Shown here: piece by piece, positions 44,459 through 52,836 of the stretch | Layout: each line of letters begins with the position of its first letter | Position numbering within the stretch: the first letter of the stretch is position 1 | Source of the DNA: Chlamydiota bacterium | GTDB lineage: Bacteria > Chlamydiota > Chlamydiia > Chlamydiales > JACKPQ01 | Direction: 5' to 3' | NCBI GenBank assembly: GCA_021772435.1 | Contig: JAJFLZ010000037.1 | Span: 62,001-126,000 of the forward strand | Length of the DNA: 64,000 nt | Program-made: the position numbers and the translations under genes | The notes under the pieces: generated by a model | Told to the model about the DNA's origin: nothing | Database searches by the model: none | Seen by the model: the letters and a program-made list of their open reading frames with translations, nothing else

Positions 44459-45604
44459 TTAGAAATCCCAACGGAAATCTACTGTTAGACCGTGCATGCT
44501 AACATCTTCTGACCATCTCTCATATTTCAGAGGAGCTGCATCATCGATTTTTAACATTTGGTTAGCTCTCCACCAGTATTGGCCATCATAACCAACTCTG
44601 AATCCGAAATGCTGTCTGTCGCAATCAAAGAAGATATCGTATCCGATACCTGCAAAGATTTGAGCTGTTGGAACCATCTTGTGAGTGTTTCCGCTTAGCT
44701 TGATTCTACGACCGTCAATTCCAGTCAACTTTTCTTTGTGGTCCACATCGAAGTAACCGTAAAGAAGAGCACCTAGACCATCAGCGAAGAAGCTGAAACC
44801 TTTAGCTAAATGCCACTTGCCGTTAAAGCCGAGCTCAGGGCCAATACCCCAGAAATTTGAGCTTTCGTTGATTTTAACAGTATTTGGTCCAAGAGAAGTG
44901 ATCGTCTGACCACAAAATGTTGTAGTACCTGAACCGCCGCAGTAACGTGTTACTTGCTCTAAATCAATCCAAGCTGTCTTAGCACCAAAGAATGGACGCA
45001 TAGACAAGTACTTGCTTAAAAAGTAGTTGCGGCCTAAGTTTAAATCGATACTGTCAAAGTTGAAGTCAAACTGTGACTTAGCTCTTGTTCCGAAAAACGT
45101 CTGAGCGTTTTGTGGATCAGCTGCAGTACAAATTCCACCGCGTAGTGGCATTATGATGCTATTGCAACCGCCAGTTGTCGAGCTGCTAGATCCATTGCTA
45201 AAGTATGTATACTCAGCATATAAATCCCAACCATCGTGGCAGAAGTTATAACCAAGGCCAATTCTAGCGCCCCAGTCCCAGCTGAAGTCCATGTCTTTTG
45301 TGCGACCCTTAACAGGGTAGCTTGGTAGCGGGTTGTTGTCTGAGTATGCAAACTCAGTTCCGCCAACACCGGCTTTCCAATAAAGCACATCAACTGTAAT
45401 GTACCAGTTGTTGTTATCTTTTGTTGGGCGGGCATTCGCTGTTTGAGCGCCATAGCCGCCAAACGCGTTTTCGGTGCCCACTTGCGCCATTTGCTTTTCA
45501 AGCTGCTCCACTCTCGAGTGAAGATCTGACGCTGAAAAAGCGACAGACGTTACAGCAAGAGAAGCTAAGGCTAGGGCAACCTTATTAAATATGCTTACTT
45601 TCAT
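44459..45604 (-). CDS. MOMP-like outer-membrane porin (first of pair)
   Basis: A 381-residue porin of the chlamydial MOMP family. Signal peptide: KVALALASLAVTSVAFSA. The coiled-coil start SDLHSRVEQLEKQMAQ, the strand WYITVDVLYWKAGVGGTEFAY and the end LTVDFRWDF mirror the neighbour at 43094. The clusters GGCNSIIMPLRGGIC and CGGSGTTTFCGQ carry cysteines that could form the disulfide network of chlamydial outer membranes. The 5' side is a 227-base AT-rich gap with a small ORF and a TATAAT-like box, so strong separate transcription is likely. Confidence 0.9.
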   Translation of the reverse strand: MKVSIFNKVALALASLAVTSVAFSASDLHSRVEQLEKQMAQVGTENAFGGYGAQTANARPTKDNNNWYITVDVLYWKAGVGGTEFAYSDNNPLPSYPVKGRTKDMDFSWDWGARIGLGYNFCHDGWDLYAEYTYFSNGSSSSTTGGCNSIIMPLRGGICTAADPQNAQTFFGTRAKSQFDFNFDSIDLNLGRNYFLSKYLSMRPFFGAKTAWIDLEQVTRYCGGSGTTTFCGQTITSLGPNTVKINESSNFWGIGPELGFNGKWHLAKGFSFFADGLGALLYGYFDVDHKEKLTGIDGRRIKLSGNTHKMVPTAQIFAGIGYDIFFDCDRQHFGFRVGYDGQYWWRANQMLKIDDAAPLKYERWSEDVSMHGLTVDFRWDF

Positions 45605-45692
45605 CTCTTACCTCATGGGTGTTAATGTCAATTATTCTGACTGTTTATAATTCCCCTATAAACAATAACAATTATTTTTAAAACAATTTTTA

Positions 45693-45740
45693 TTATTTAT
45701 TTTTGGATTCCCTTAAATTCCACATGAGATGAAGCGCCAT
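45693..45740 (-). CDS. Possible 15-residue leader peptide before the MOMP-like gene
   Basis: On the minus strand a consensus GAGGAGG stands four bases before an ATG that opens 15 codons (MALHLMWNLRESKNK) ending in TAA, 89 bases before the porin start. A TATAAT-like box (45791-45796, minus) lies upstream. The ribosome site is better than those of most genes here. No regulatory residue run is evident. Coding is unproven. Confidence 0.35.
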   Translation of the reverse strand: MALHLMWNLRESKNK

Positions 45741-45831
45741 TTTGCCTCCTCAGGGGTTTAATAGAATCCCTTCTTTCTTCTTTTTCATATATTATATAAT
45801 AAATATTTTAAACAGATTTTTAATTAAAAAC

Positions 45832-46788
45832 CTATACTCTTGATAGATAGTGTTTTGCACCCAGTAAAGCAGTTTGCTCTTCTAGTACAACCTTCACAGG
45901 AATGGCTCCCAACAAATCAGAAAACCGCCCTTTATTACGATAGGACTCCATAAATCCTCCATTTTTTATGACAGATAGAATCTTTGGAGCAATCCCACCT
46001 CCTAAAAAAACACCACCGGTCGAAAGAAGCTTTAAAGCCAAATTGCCAGCCTCTGCTCCGTATAGAGAAATAAAAATATCCAAAGCATGCTTACAAGTAT
46101 CGCATTCTCCAGAAACACCTTTTTCAGATATAAGCTTTGGCAAATCAGACTCATCTGCAATCTGACCTACCGAATCCACACATTTTTGAGTATCGATTAA
46201 AAACTGATAAATATTTGCTAGACCTGGGCCTGATAAAACGCGCTCAAAAGAAACATGCCCAAATTTTTCCTTCAAATATGACAAGAGCTCTACTTCTAAA
46301 TCCGTTTGTGGAGCAAAATCTGCATGCCCCCCCTCTGTTGCAAAAGGAAGGTGTGCTCTTCCATCAAAGTACATGCCAGCTTCACCAAGTCCTGTCCCAG
46401 CAGAAATAAGAGCTTGGTTTCCTTTAGCGCTAGAATCGCCTTGATTAAGAACATATAGCTGATCCGCTGATAGCTCATTGAGACCCCAAGCGTTTGCCTC
46501 TAAATCATTAATCAAATACACGTTTTGAATCTTCCGCTCTTTAGCGATTTCTGCGCTATCGACAATCCAAGGCAAATTCGTGGCTTGACACCTTCCATCT
46601 CTTACCGGACCAGCAATCCCAAAACAAGCTTTCTCTACTTGCGTATCATCACCTTTAAAAAAAGCTTCGATAATGAGCGAAAGACTTTGAAAATCACGGC
46701 TTGGAAATTTTTGATCTCTTACAAACCTGTCACCCTCAACTAAAGCAAGATGAGTTTTGGTGCCCCCGATATCGCCGATTAGATGCAT
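45832..46788 (-). CDS. glk: Glucokinase
   Basis: Phosphorylates glucose with ATP in the cytoplasm. HLIGDIGGTKTHLAL is the ATP phosphate loop; CFGIAGPVRDGRCQATNLPW, LISAGTGLGEAG, and FATEGGHADFAP are the glucokinase (Glk family, not ROK) signatures. 318 residues fits. Chlamydiaceae lack hexokinase and import glucose-6-phosphate, so this gene supports an environmental chlamydia with free-glucose use. It is divergent from recA. Confidence 0.95.
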   Translation of the reverse strand: MHLIGDIGGTKTHLALVEGDRFVRDQKFPSRDFQSLSLIIEAFFKGDDTQVEKACFGIAGPVRDGRCQATNLPWIVDSAEIAKERKIQNVYLINDLEANAWGLNELSADQLYVLNQGDSSAKGNQALISAGTGLGEAGMYFDGRAHLPFATEGGHADFAPQTDLEVELLSYLKEKFGHVSFERVLSGPGLANIYQFLIDTQKCVDSVGQIADESDLPKLISEKGVSGECDTCKHALDIFISLYGAEAGNLALKLLSTGGVFLGGGIAPKILSVIKNGGFMESYRNKGRFSDLLGAIPVKVVLEEQTALLGAKHYLSRV

Positions 46789-46848
46789 ACACGTTCCCCC
46801 TATCCTTCTTTTAACCTCATGGTGGTTTCTTTTCTATACCTGTTCAAC

Positions 46849-46879
46849 TATCCAAGCTTTACATGGATAAGTTTTTTTT
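46849..46879 (+). terminator. Short hairpin with T8 in the recA leader
   Basis: TATCCA (46849-46854) pairs with TGGATA (46864-46869), then AG and eight T residues. No plus-strand gene precedes it (glk is divergent), so it is either an attenuator of recA or a chance weak hairpin. Confidence 0.3.
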
Positions 46880-46921
46880 GCTCATTTTTCTAATGCACTT
46901 ACATTTAGAAGATTTAGTCAA

Positions 46922-46940
46922 ATGTAAAGCGGTTTTACAT
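46922..46940. repeat. Palindromic repeat, copy 4
   Basis: ATGTAAAGCGGTTTTACAT, 65 bases before the recA start in the glk-recA divergent gap. Flanks are not extended. Confidence 0.85.
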
Positions 46941-47005
46941 CTTCGAGTCTTGACTAGAACAACAAAAGCAGCCAATCTTAGACCAACACCATAAAAGGAG
47001 CTCTT

Positions 47006-48055
47006 ATGTCCAATCCACAGGATCAAGCAAAGAAAAAAGCATTGGAATTGGCCCTCTCACATATTGAAAAGCAATTTGGAGAAGGCGCTGTCATGACACT
47101 TGGCAAACACTCAGCGACTAGATCGATTGAAACCATTAAAACAGGCGCCTTGTCTCTTGACATGGCACTTGGAATCGGAGGCGTTCCTAGAGGTCGTATT
47201 GTCGAAGTTTATGGACCGGAGTCTTCTGGTAAGTCAACCTTAGCGCTTCATGTTGTAGCCAGTTGTCAAAAAGCTGGCGGCCAGGCTGCCTATATTGATG
47301 CAGAGCACGCACTCGACCCAGGCTATGCTAGGCGTATTGGTGTAGATATCGATAATTTGATGATTTCACAACCAGATTGTGGCGAAGATGCCCTCAACAT
47401 CGCAGAAATGCTAGCTAGATCTAATGCCATAGACGTTATCATTATCGACTCTGTTGCAGCTCTCGTCCCAAAATCTGAGCTTGAAGGAGAAATTGGTGAC
47501 GCCTCAATTGGATTACAAGCGCGTATGATGTCACAAGCCCTGCGCAAACTGACAGCCTCACTTGCAAAAAGCAATACATGTGCAATTTTCATTAACCAAA
47601 TCCGCGAAAAAATTGGTGTTATGTTCGGAAGTCCCGAAACAACAACTGGCGGTAGAGCTCTTAAATTCTACTCTTCCATTCGCATTGATATTCGTCGTAT
47701 TGGAGCGATTAAAGGCGCTGAAAACATGGATATTGGAAACCGCGTGAAAGCCAAAGTTGTGAAAAATAAAATGGCACCTCCATTTCAAATCGCCGAATTC
47801 GATATTCTTTTTAACGAAGGGATTTCACGTCTCGGAAACATTTTGGACCTAGGCGTCGAATATAAGCTTATCGAGAAAAAAGGCTCCTGGTTTAGCTACC
47901 AAGGCAAGCAGCTCGGTCAAGGTCGCGAGGCCTCTAGAGAAGAGCTTAGAAAGAATCCCAAAATGGCTGAAGAAATCGAAAAAACGGTCATCAAAAAATA
48001 TCGAGAAAAAGTGGGATTAGATGCCCCTCAGCCAGCTCTTGCAGGAGCGAGTTGA
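47006..48055 (+). CDS. recA: Recombinase RecA
   Basis: Forms ATP-dependent filaments on single-stranded DNA for homologous recombination and repair. Walker [10 protein letters not shown] is at residues 70-78; [18 protein letters not shown] holds Walker B and loop L1; [22 protein letters not shown] (in parts [10 protein letters not shown] and GSPETTTGG) is loop L2. 349 residues is usual. AAAGGAG precedes ATG 47006. The gene overlaps ispA by 28 bases at its 3' end on the opposite strand. In Chlamydia recA follows ygfA; here yggT, dus, acyP, two porins and glk lie between. Confidence 0.98.
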   Translation: MSNPQDQAKKKALELALSHIEKQFGEGAVMTLGKHSATRSIETIKTGALSLDMALGIGGVPRGRIVEVYGPESSGKSTLALHVVASCQKAGGQAAYIDAEHALDPGYARRIGVDIDNLMISQPDCGEDALNIAEMLARSNAIDVIIIDSVAALVPKSELEGEIGDASIGLQARMMSQALRKLTASLAKSNTCAIFINQIREKIGVMFGSPETTTGGRALKFYSSIRIDIRRIGAIKGAENMDIGNRVKAKVVKNKMAPPFQIAEFDILFNEGISRLGNILDLGVEYKLIEKKGSWFSYQGKQLGQGREASREELRKNPKMAEEIEKTVIKKYREKVGLDAPQPALAGAS

Positions 48056-48873
48056 TTAACCATCATATCGCGCAGGGCGCTTAGCCCTGCGCTATGTAAA
48101 CCCAGAGATTCAAGGCACGCATCAAAGCCTTTTAGCTCGTCTAAAAACAACAGTTCAGCTTTATCTACACCTAGCTCGATTGCAACGTTCGCAGAGCCCG
48201 GCTTGTCTTGATTTAAATCGGCCAAATCGTCACCTATTTGAAAAGCCAACCCAAAATGATGCGCAGCCTTACGCACACAGTCCAATTTATCAACACTTTT
48301 TCCACCAAAAAGCCAGCCCAAAACAAATGCTGTTTCAAAAAGCGTTACCGTCTTTAATTTTAAAATCTCCATCAAGGTGTCTAAATCGCCGCCTGGTGGA
48401 AAAAGATCAAGAAATTGACCGCCAGTCGCCCCTTCGATTCCGGCAGCCTTAGACGCCTGTTTTAAAGCGATCATGCCAACTCTGTCTGCTTGCTGATCTC
48501 CCAGCCTTTCCGTTAACACTTGGGTATTTTCGTGAAGCTTCTCAAACGCAGCGCAAATCAACGCGTAACTCGAGAGCAATGCTGTCGTCTCGTTGAATGC
48601 TCTATGCAGAGATGGCTTTCCTCGACGTAAATCATCATCGTCCATGCAAGGTAAATCGTCAGCAATTAAAGATGCTGTATGAAAATATTCTACACACATA
48701 GCTGCTGGCATCGCATCTAAGCTTTCAGCCACACTGAGTACGATCAACGGTCGAAACCGCTTTCCGCCCGATTGCAAAGCATATTCTACAGCTACGTGGA
48801 GCCCGCTTTGAGCTTCATACTTCTTCCAATCTTCGATTAATGCTTTTTCAAAAGCTTCTTTCATTTCAAGCAT
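48028..48873 (-). CDS. ispA: Geranyl/farnesyl or geranylgeranyl diphosphate synthase
   Basis: Trans-prenyl transferase. The first aspartate-rich motif is [17 protein letters not shown], with insertion of two residues in DDxxxxD as in bacterial short-chain (FPP type) enzymes; the second is IGDDLADL. 281 residues. It starts inside the 3' end of the GlmU/LpxA-like gene (13-base overlap). A GC-rich inverted repeat (48070-48092, 9-bp stem) lies in the coding region just past the recA stop. Confidence 0.92.
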   Translation of the reverse strand: MLEMKEAFEKALIEDWKKYEAQSGLHVAVEYALQSGGKRFRPLIVLSVAESLDAMPAAMCVEYFHTASLIADDLPCMDDDDLRRGKPSLHRAFNETTALLSSYALICAAFEKLHENTQVLTERLGDQQADRVGMIALKQASKAAGIEGATGGQFLDLFPPGGDLDTLMEILKLKTVTLFETAFVLGWLFGGKSVDKLDCVRKAAHHFGLAFQIGDDLADLNQDKPGSANVAIELGVDKAELLFLDELKGFDACLESLGLHSAGLSALRDMMVNQLAPARAG

Positions 48874-49487
48874 TCAAAAACAACTCCTTTTACTGATGTA
48901 CAAGGCATTGTGACACCTCCTGGTCCAATCAACGTTCCTGGATTTAGCACACAATTGCATCCAATTTGACAGCCATCTCCTAAAACACCCCCAAACTTTC
49001 TAAGTCCGGTCTCGTATCTTTTGCCCCCATGATGAACAATAATCTCGTTTCCATCCAATCTCAAGTTGGCAAACTTAGACCCAGCACCCATATTAACGTC
49101 ACATCCCAAAATCGCATCTCCAACGTAGTTAAAATGCGGAACCTTGGCCCCTGAAAGCAAAATAGAGCGCTTCACTTCTGACGCGTGCCCAACAATAACA
49201 CCTTCACGTAGAATTGAATTTTTGCGTACAGCTGCCCCGTGTCTAACGACACACCCAGAGCCTATCCGGCAAGGTCCTTCAATCAAAGCTCCCGGTTCTA
49301 TAACACATTCTGAACCAATCATAATCTCTTCTCGATTGAGCAAAATCACGCCCTCAGGAAGTGGGCTATCGATCTTACCAAAAGTAAACCCAGACAAATA
49401 GCACTCTATCTTCGATAAAGCCTCCCAAACGAAACTTACACCGTCGAATAGCTCATCAGCTTGTGAAAAAAACGCATCTGGTTTCAT
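48861..49487 (-). CDS. Left-handed beta-helix protein, GlmU/LpxA-like acyltransferase fold
   Basis: A 208-residue hexapeptide-repeat protein. ATG 49487 overlaps the TGA of the fucosyltransferase gene (ATGA), which fixes the start. Repeats such as IGSECVIEPGALIEGPCRIG and VVRHGAAVRKNSILREGVIV build the helix; HFNYVGDAILGCDVNMGAG is very close to GlmU acetyltransferase, but the N-terminal uridylyltransferase domain is absent. It lies before ispA as I recall for the so-called glmU gene in Chlamydia. Possibly an acetyl- or acyltransferase in sugar or lipid A metabolism. Confidence 0.8.
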   Translation of the reverse strand: MKPDAFFSQADELFDGVSFVWEALSKIECYLSGFTFGKIDSPLPEGVILLNREEIMIGSECVIEPGALIEGPCRIGSGCVVRHGAAVRKNSILREGVIVGHASEVKRSILLSGAKVPHFNYVGDAILGCDVNMGAGSKFANLRLDGNEIIVHHGGKRYETGLRKFGGVLGDGCQIGCNCVLNPGTLIGPGGVTMPCTSVKGVVFECLK

Positions 49488-50488
49488 TTTGTTACCCAAT
49501 TAATAAAACTTTCGATGAAATGCTCTGGAGTATAAACGTATCCTTGATCAGATGCTAAATACTCACGAATATTTTGCAAATACCTCTCATAGGTTTCTTT
49601 ATCCATCGCGCGCATGTATTGATAAACAGCTTCATCACACTCAAACTTCCTTCTGTTAATAAAACAACTTTCAGGAATTGTTTCAGTCACATTTTCTGCA
49701 CCCAAGTAGACAGGAATAACCCCAGCATAAAAACAATCAAACATCTTCTCTGTCACGTAGCCAGGAGTGTTCGTGTTTTCGTAGCATATACAAAACTTGT
49801 AATTTTTTATCGTTGCCGTTTTGTCTGCGACAACACCTTTGGCACTTGGGTGTTTTCCCCAGTTCCGTCCGTATAAATGTAGTTCACCAGGTTTTTTCTT
49901 CTCATAAAAATTGATAACCTTCAGCCTTTCCGCGTAATAGTTTAACCATAATTTGCGCGGCCTAGCCGTTTTACAGGCATTCATTAGACACAAAAATTTC
50001 TTCTCTTCAAACGGCACCACAGAGTCGATCATTGAAAGATTATGAGGATGGTAAAATTTGAGATATTTAGAGCTTTGCAAGAGTGTGTCATCGAAGGTGA
50101 AAATTTTGGCAAAATTAGAATGCAGCTCTTGACGATAGAATTCTGGATTAACCGTAGCTGGTTCCCAAATCCACAAAACTGACTTTTCTTTTGGAATTTT
50201 GCTCAGAAACGTCTTTCTTTGGCTGTAACAGTTGTGAGTGATGTAGTATTTCACCTCCGGATCAGCTAATAACCTTTTTCCAACGTGCTTTGTTTCTGTG
50301 ATGATAAGTTCAATGCCTTTTTCAGCTAATTTGTGCTTTATCTTCGGCCAAACATGAATGCATGGATTTGGATGCTTCTCGTTTAAAAACGTTTGGGCAC
50401 TGTTCATCATGCATGGAAACATCACAACCTTCTCATGAGACCACAACGTTAAACAACACAGTAGCATTATACCAAAAGATCGAATCAT
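49484..50488 (-). CDS. Exported GT10 alpha-1,3-fucosyltransferase-like protein
   Basis: A 334-residue GT10 enzyme. The signal peptide SFGIMLLCCLTLWSH is at residues 3-17. The family core YKFCICYENTNTPGYVTEK, then FDCFYAGVIPVYLGAENV and IPESCFINRRKF, corresponds to the GDP-fucose donor site. GT10 enzymes make Lewis-type and core alpha-1,3-fucose. ATGA links it to the beta-helix gene. Export of a GDP-fucose enzyme is unexpected in bacteria, as for its companions in this window; the donor would have to come from elsewhere. Confidence 0.9.
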   Translation of the reverse strand: MIRSFGIMLLCCLTLWSHEKVVMFPCMMNSAQTFLNEKHPNPCIHVWPKIKHKLAEKGIELIITETKHVGKRLLADPEVKYYITHNCYSQRKTFLSKIPKEKSVLWIWEPATVNPEFYRQELHSNFAKIFTFDDTLLQSSKYLKFYHPHNLSMIDSVVPFEEKKFLCLMNACKTARPRKLWLNYYAERLKVINFYEKKKPGELHLYGRNWGKHPSAKGVVADKTATIKNYKFCICYENTNTPGYVTEKMFDCFYAGVIPVYLGAENVTETIPESCFINRRKFECDEAVYQYMRAMDKETYERYLQNIREYLASDQGYVYTPEHFIESFINWVTK

Positions 50489-50640
50489 GAAAGCCTCCGT
50501 TTAAAGACCTCAAACTTATCTTTTATGAGAATAATAGACAACCCTTCCAAGCTCTTCCTATAAATATATTAATGAATGAGTAGTAGTAGTTAGAGGCTGT
50601 TGAAATGTTCAAAACTTAGAGGTTTTCATTGAAGCAAAAG

Positions 50641-50740
50641 ATGTTGATAGTGGGTTGATGAAGTTATCATAACCAAGAGGATATCGACAGTAAAAATGCT
50701 TAAGAAGAGTGTTTACACTTCGTCAACAAGTTATCAACAA
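50641..50740. repeat. Imperfect inverted repeat upstream of the tRNA gene
   Basis: 50641-50663 (ATGTTGATAGTGGGTTGATG) and the reverse complement of 50718-50740 match at 17 of 23 positions around the shared pattern GTTGATA-N4-GTTGAYGAAG, with a 54-base spacer. Role unknown. Confidence 0.45.
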
Positions 50741-50755
50741 GGAATAGTGGAAAAA

Positions 50756-50830
50756 TCTGGATGAGAGGATTCGAACCTCCGACCCCTAGCACCCCATGCT
50801 AGTGCGCTAGCCAAGCTGCGCTACATCCAG
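50756..50830 (-). tRNA. tRNA-Pro (GGG)
   Basis: On the minus strand the acceptor stem CTGGATG pairs with CATCCAG; the anticodon stem CTAGC/GCTAG encloses loop ATGGGGT with anticodon GGG (proline); the T loop is GGTTCGAATCC. CCA is not encoded, so it must be added after transcription. Confidence 0.95.
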
Positions 50831-50933
50831 TTAAGATGAGAACAAGAGTAATTCACTGGGTTTAAACAGTCAAGAACTAGACACTTGAATCAAATCGACT
50901 GTGAGTATAATCTTCTTTATTAAAGAGGCTTTT

Positions 50934-51620
50934 ATGAATGAAATGACTTTGGAAAAATCGTGGGCAGAAATCCTCAAGGATGAGTTAAAAAAGCCCTACG
51001 TTGCGGATTTAAAAAAATTCCTATCACTTGAGGCCGAACAAGGATACTCGACCTACCCACCTAAACAGTTCGTTTTTAATGCTTTTAGACACACTCCGTA
51101 CGATAAAGTCAAGGTGGTCATTATGGGCCAGGACCCCTACCATGGCCCTAATCAGGCTGAGGGAATGTCGTTTAGTGTTGCACCTGGCGTTCGCGTCCCT
51201 CCGTCTCTCCAAAACATTTATAAAGAGTTAAATAATGATTTGTCAATTCTTCCAGCTCAGCATGGAAGCTTGATGAAATGGGCTGATCAAGGCGTCCTTC
51301 TTCTCAATGCTACGCTGACAGTGCGTGCAAGACAGCCTAAATCTCACTATGGTAAAGGATGGGAGCAGTTTACAGATACAGTGATCGAAAAGCTTTGCGA
51401 TCGCCAGGATCCCCTTGTATTCGTTCTTTGGGGGCGCTCAGCAAAAGAAAAATGCGAAAAAATATTAGAAACCAGGTCGCACCCTCATGCAGTTCTAACA
51501 GCAGCACACCCATCACCCTATTCAGCTGAGGGCTTTTTTGGATGTCGTCACTTTTCAAAAATAAACAACTATCTTAAAAGTTGGGACAAAGACCCCATAG
51601 ACTGGTCGTTAAACTCTTGA
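50934..51620 (+). CDS. ung: Uracil-DNA glycosylase
   Basis: Removes uracil from DNA in base-excision repair. I start it at ATG 50934, five bases after AGAGG. GQDPYHG at 65-71 holds the catalytic D67; LLLNATLTV and AHPSPYSAEGFFGC (catalytic His, leucine-loop region) follow. 228 residues. In Chlamydia ung lies next to uvrD; here they are separated. Its end overlaps the next minus-strand gene by 52 bases. Confidence 0.97.
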   Translation: MNEMTLEKSWAEILKDELKKPYVADLKKFLSLEAEQGYSTYPPKQFVFNAFRHTPYDKVKVVIMGQDPYHGPNQAEGMSFSVAPGVRVPPSLQNIYKELNNDLSILPAQHGSLMKWADQGVLLLNATLTVRARQPKSHYGKGWEQFTDTVIEKLCDRQDPLVFVLWGRSAKEKCEKILETRSHPHAVLTAAHPSPYSAEGFFGCRHFSKINNYLKSWDKDPIDWSLNS

Positions 51621-51925
51621 TAAACACTAATAAAATTTTTAATTAGATCTCTAAATTCAACAAATGTTGGGACGCCTTGAACATTTTGAGATAAAAATAA
51701 ATTTTCACCTTGTTGTTCAAAAAAAGGTTGATCCTTTTGCCATTTTAGCGTCCTTGTTGCCTGAGAGCTGAGTGGAAGGGACTCTCCAGTTAGAGTGCTG
51801 GAAAAGGTCAGCAAGCCTTGTTCAGAATGCCACTTAAAGAAAATTTTAACTTTACACGCAATAAAGCATCCTACTTCGGTGGTGGTAATTTGTGACAGAA
51901 ATTTTAGATATGTTTTGTATTCCAT
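51569..51925 (-). CDS. Small protein of unknown function
   Basis: A 118-residue soluble acidic protein with no signal peptide or membrane segment. Sequence alternates beta strands (KVKIFFKWHSEQGLLTF) and a final helix (FVEFRDLIKNFISVYQEF). Size and layout are reminiscent of a type III secretion chaperone, but no motif confirms this. It overlaps the ung 3' end. An AUG without a clear ribosome site begins it. Confidence 0.5.
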   Translation of the reverse strand: MEYKTYLKFLSQITTTEVGCFIACKVKIFFKWHSEQGLLTFSSTLTGESLPLSSQATRTLKWQKDQPFFEQQGENLFLSQNVQGVPTFVEFRDLIKNFISVYQEFNDQSMGSLSQLLR

Positions 51926-51975
51926 AATTGAAATGAATGATATAAAAATTAAAAATTAAAATCAACTACAGATTA

Positions 51976-52746
51976 TTATTTAATTTTTTCTATGAATTCA
52001 TATATTGGTTGGAATTTTTGTTTTAAATCATTATAAAAGTCTTCAGAAATTGTTTGAGCCAGGTCTCTTGGTTCTTTTGCAATATGATTGCCGTGAATGG
52101 CGAGAACTGGGTCGAATCGAGAAAATAAGGTAAGCTGATCAGAAAGCTTTTGCATTGCACAGCGTGAAAACAAGATGTTAATTTTGGCTTTTTCATTTTC
52201 ACTGACCGTTATATGAAGTTTTTCTTCAAATTTTTCAACCAACGATCTTAGATCACGAGTAAAGTCTTCATATCGGCATAAAATAATGTTTTTTGATGGA
52301 ATACTACGTGTGAAATTTACAATAGTTTTATAATCATTGAGAATGTCTTGAGCTTTTTGTTGAGTTCTTGAAGGAGTCTTTGAAGGATGCAGTCTTTCCA
52401 TAGAAGAGAGCGTGTTCATGGGGTCTCTCACAGGAATAACAAAAAGGGTTTTTGGGTGAGTTTTTAAAGCGCCTTTAAAAGCATAGAAGTTGTGACTCTT
52501 AGCAACTACTTTGCATCTAGAGTCCCAAGGGCCAATTTCGCTTTCAAAAAGATATTGAGCAACCATATATGCTAGTGTACTTCCAACTCTGTAAGTAGAT
52601 AAAATGATAATTTTTGTATCCTTAAGAGGAACAATAGGTTTTTTTATATCTCGAAAAGGGTAGGTGTAATTTTGAGGAATTTTGTTTATGGAGAATAAAA
52701 AAACGCTTCCTAGTATAAAAACTGCGTAGATGGATTTATGGAACAT
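51976..52746 (-). CDS. Exported sulfotransferase-like protein (third copy)
   Basis: A 256-residue protein with a signal peptide or anchor (YAVFILGSVFLFSI). IIILSTYRVGSTLAYM is the 5'-PSB loop in variant form (YRVGST rather than YPKSGT), VIPVRDPMNTLSSM the 3'-PB segment and LCRYEDFTRDLRSL the later helix. It is diverged from the two other sulfotransferase-like genes. Some members of this branch are nucleotide-binding but inactive, so activity is uncertain. Confidence 0.75.
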   Translation of the reverse strand: MFHKSIYAVFILGSVFLFSINKIPQNYTYPFRDIKKPIVPLKDTKIIILSTYRVGSTLAYMVAQYLFESEIGPWDSRCKVVAKSHNFYAFKGALKTHPKTLFVIPVRDPMNTLSSMERLHPSKTPSRTQQKAQDILNDYKTIVNFTRSIPSKNIILCRYEDFTRDLRSLVEKFEEKLHITVSENEKAKINILFSRCAMQKLSDQLTLFSRFDPVLAIHGNHIAKEPRDLAQTISEDFYNDLKQKFQPIYEFIEKIK

Positions 52747-52818
52747 ACTGCTTTCCTAGATGAAGTTGAGTTGAGGATAAATAATCAACGTAATATTTTG
52801 AAGTTATTTTTTAGATGA

Positions 52819-52836
52819 GAGTATACTCTAGAGTAT
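52819..52836. promoter_or_regulatory. Palindrome at the dapA start
   Basis: GAGTATACTC (52819-52828) and ATACTCTAGAGTAT (52823-52836) are overlapping perfect palindromes that end on the base before the ATG of the DapA-like gene. No ribosome site is visible there. It could be an operator. Confidence 0.4.

Noticed and set aside
46922-46940. LexA-type SOS box before recA
   Set aside because: The palindrome is the dispersed 19-bp repeat, also found far from repair genes, and chlamydiae lack LexA to my knowledge.
48070-48092. Intrinsic terminator of recA (9-bp GC-rich hairpin)
   Set aside because: It has no T-run and lies in the ispA coding region; codons explain it equally well.
50718-50740. 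DnaA boxes or a replication origin (TTATCAACA)
   Set aside because: Only one near-match, no AT-rich unwinding stretch, no dnaA, dnaN or gyrB beside it.
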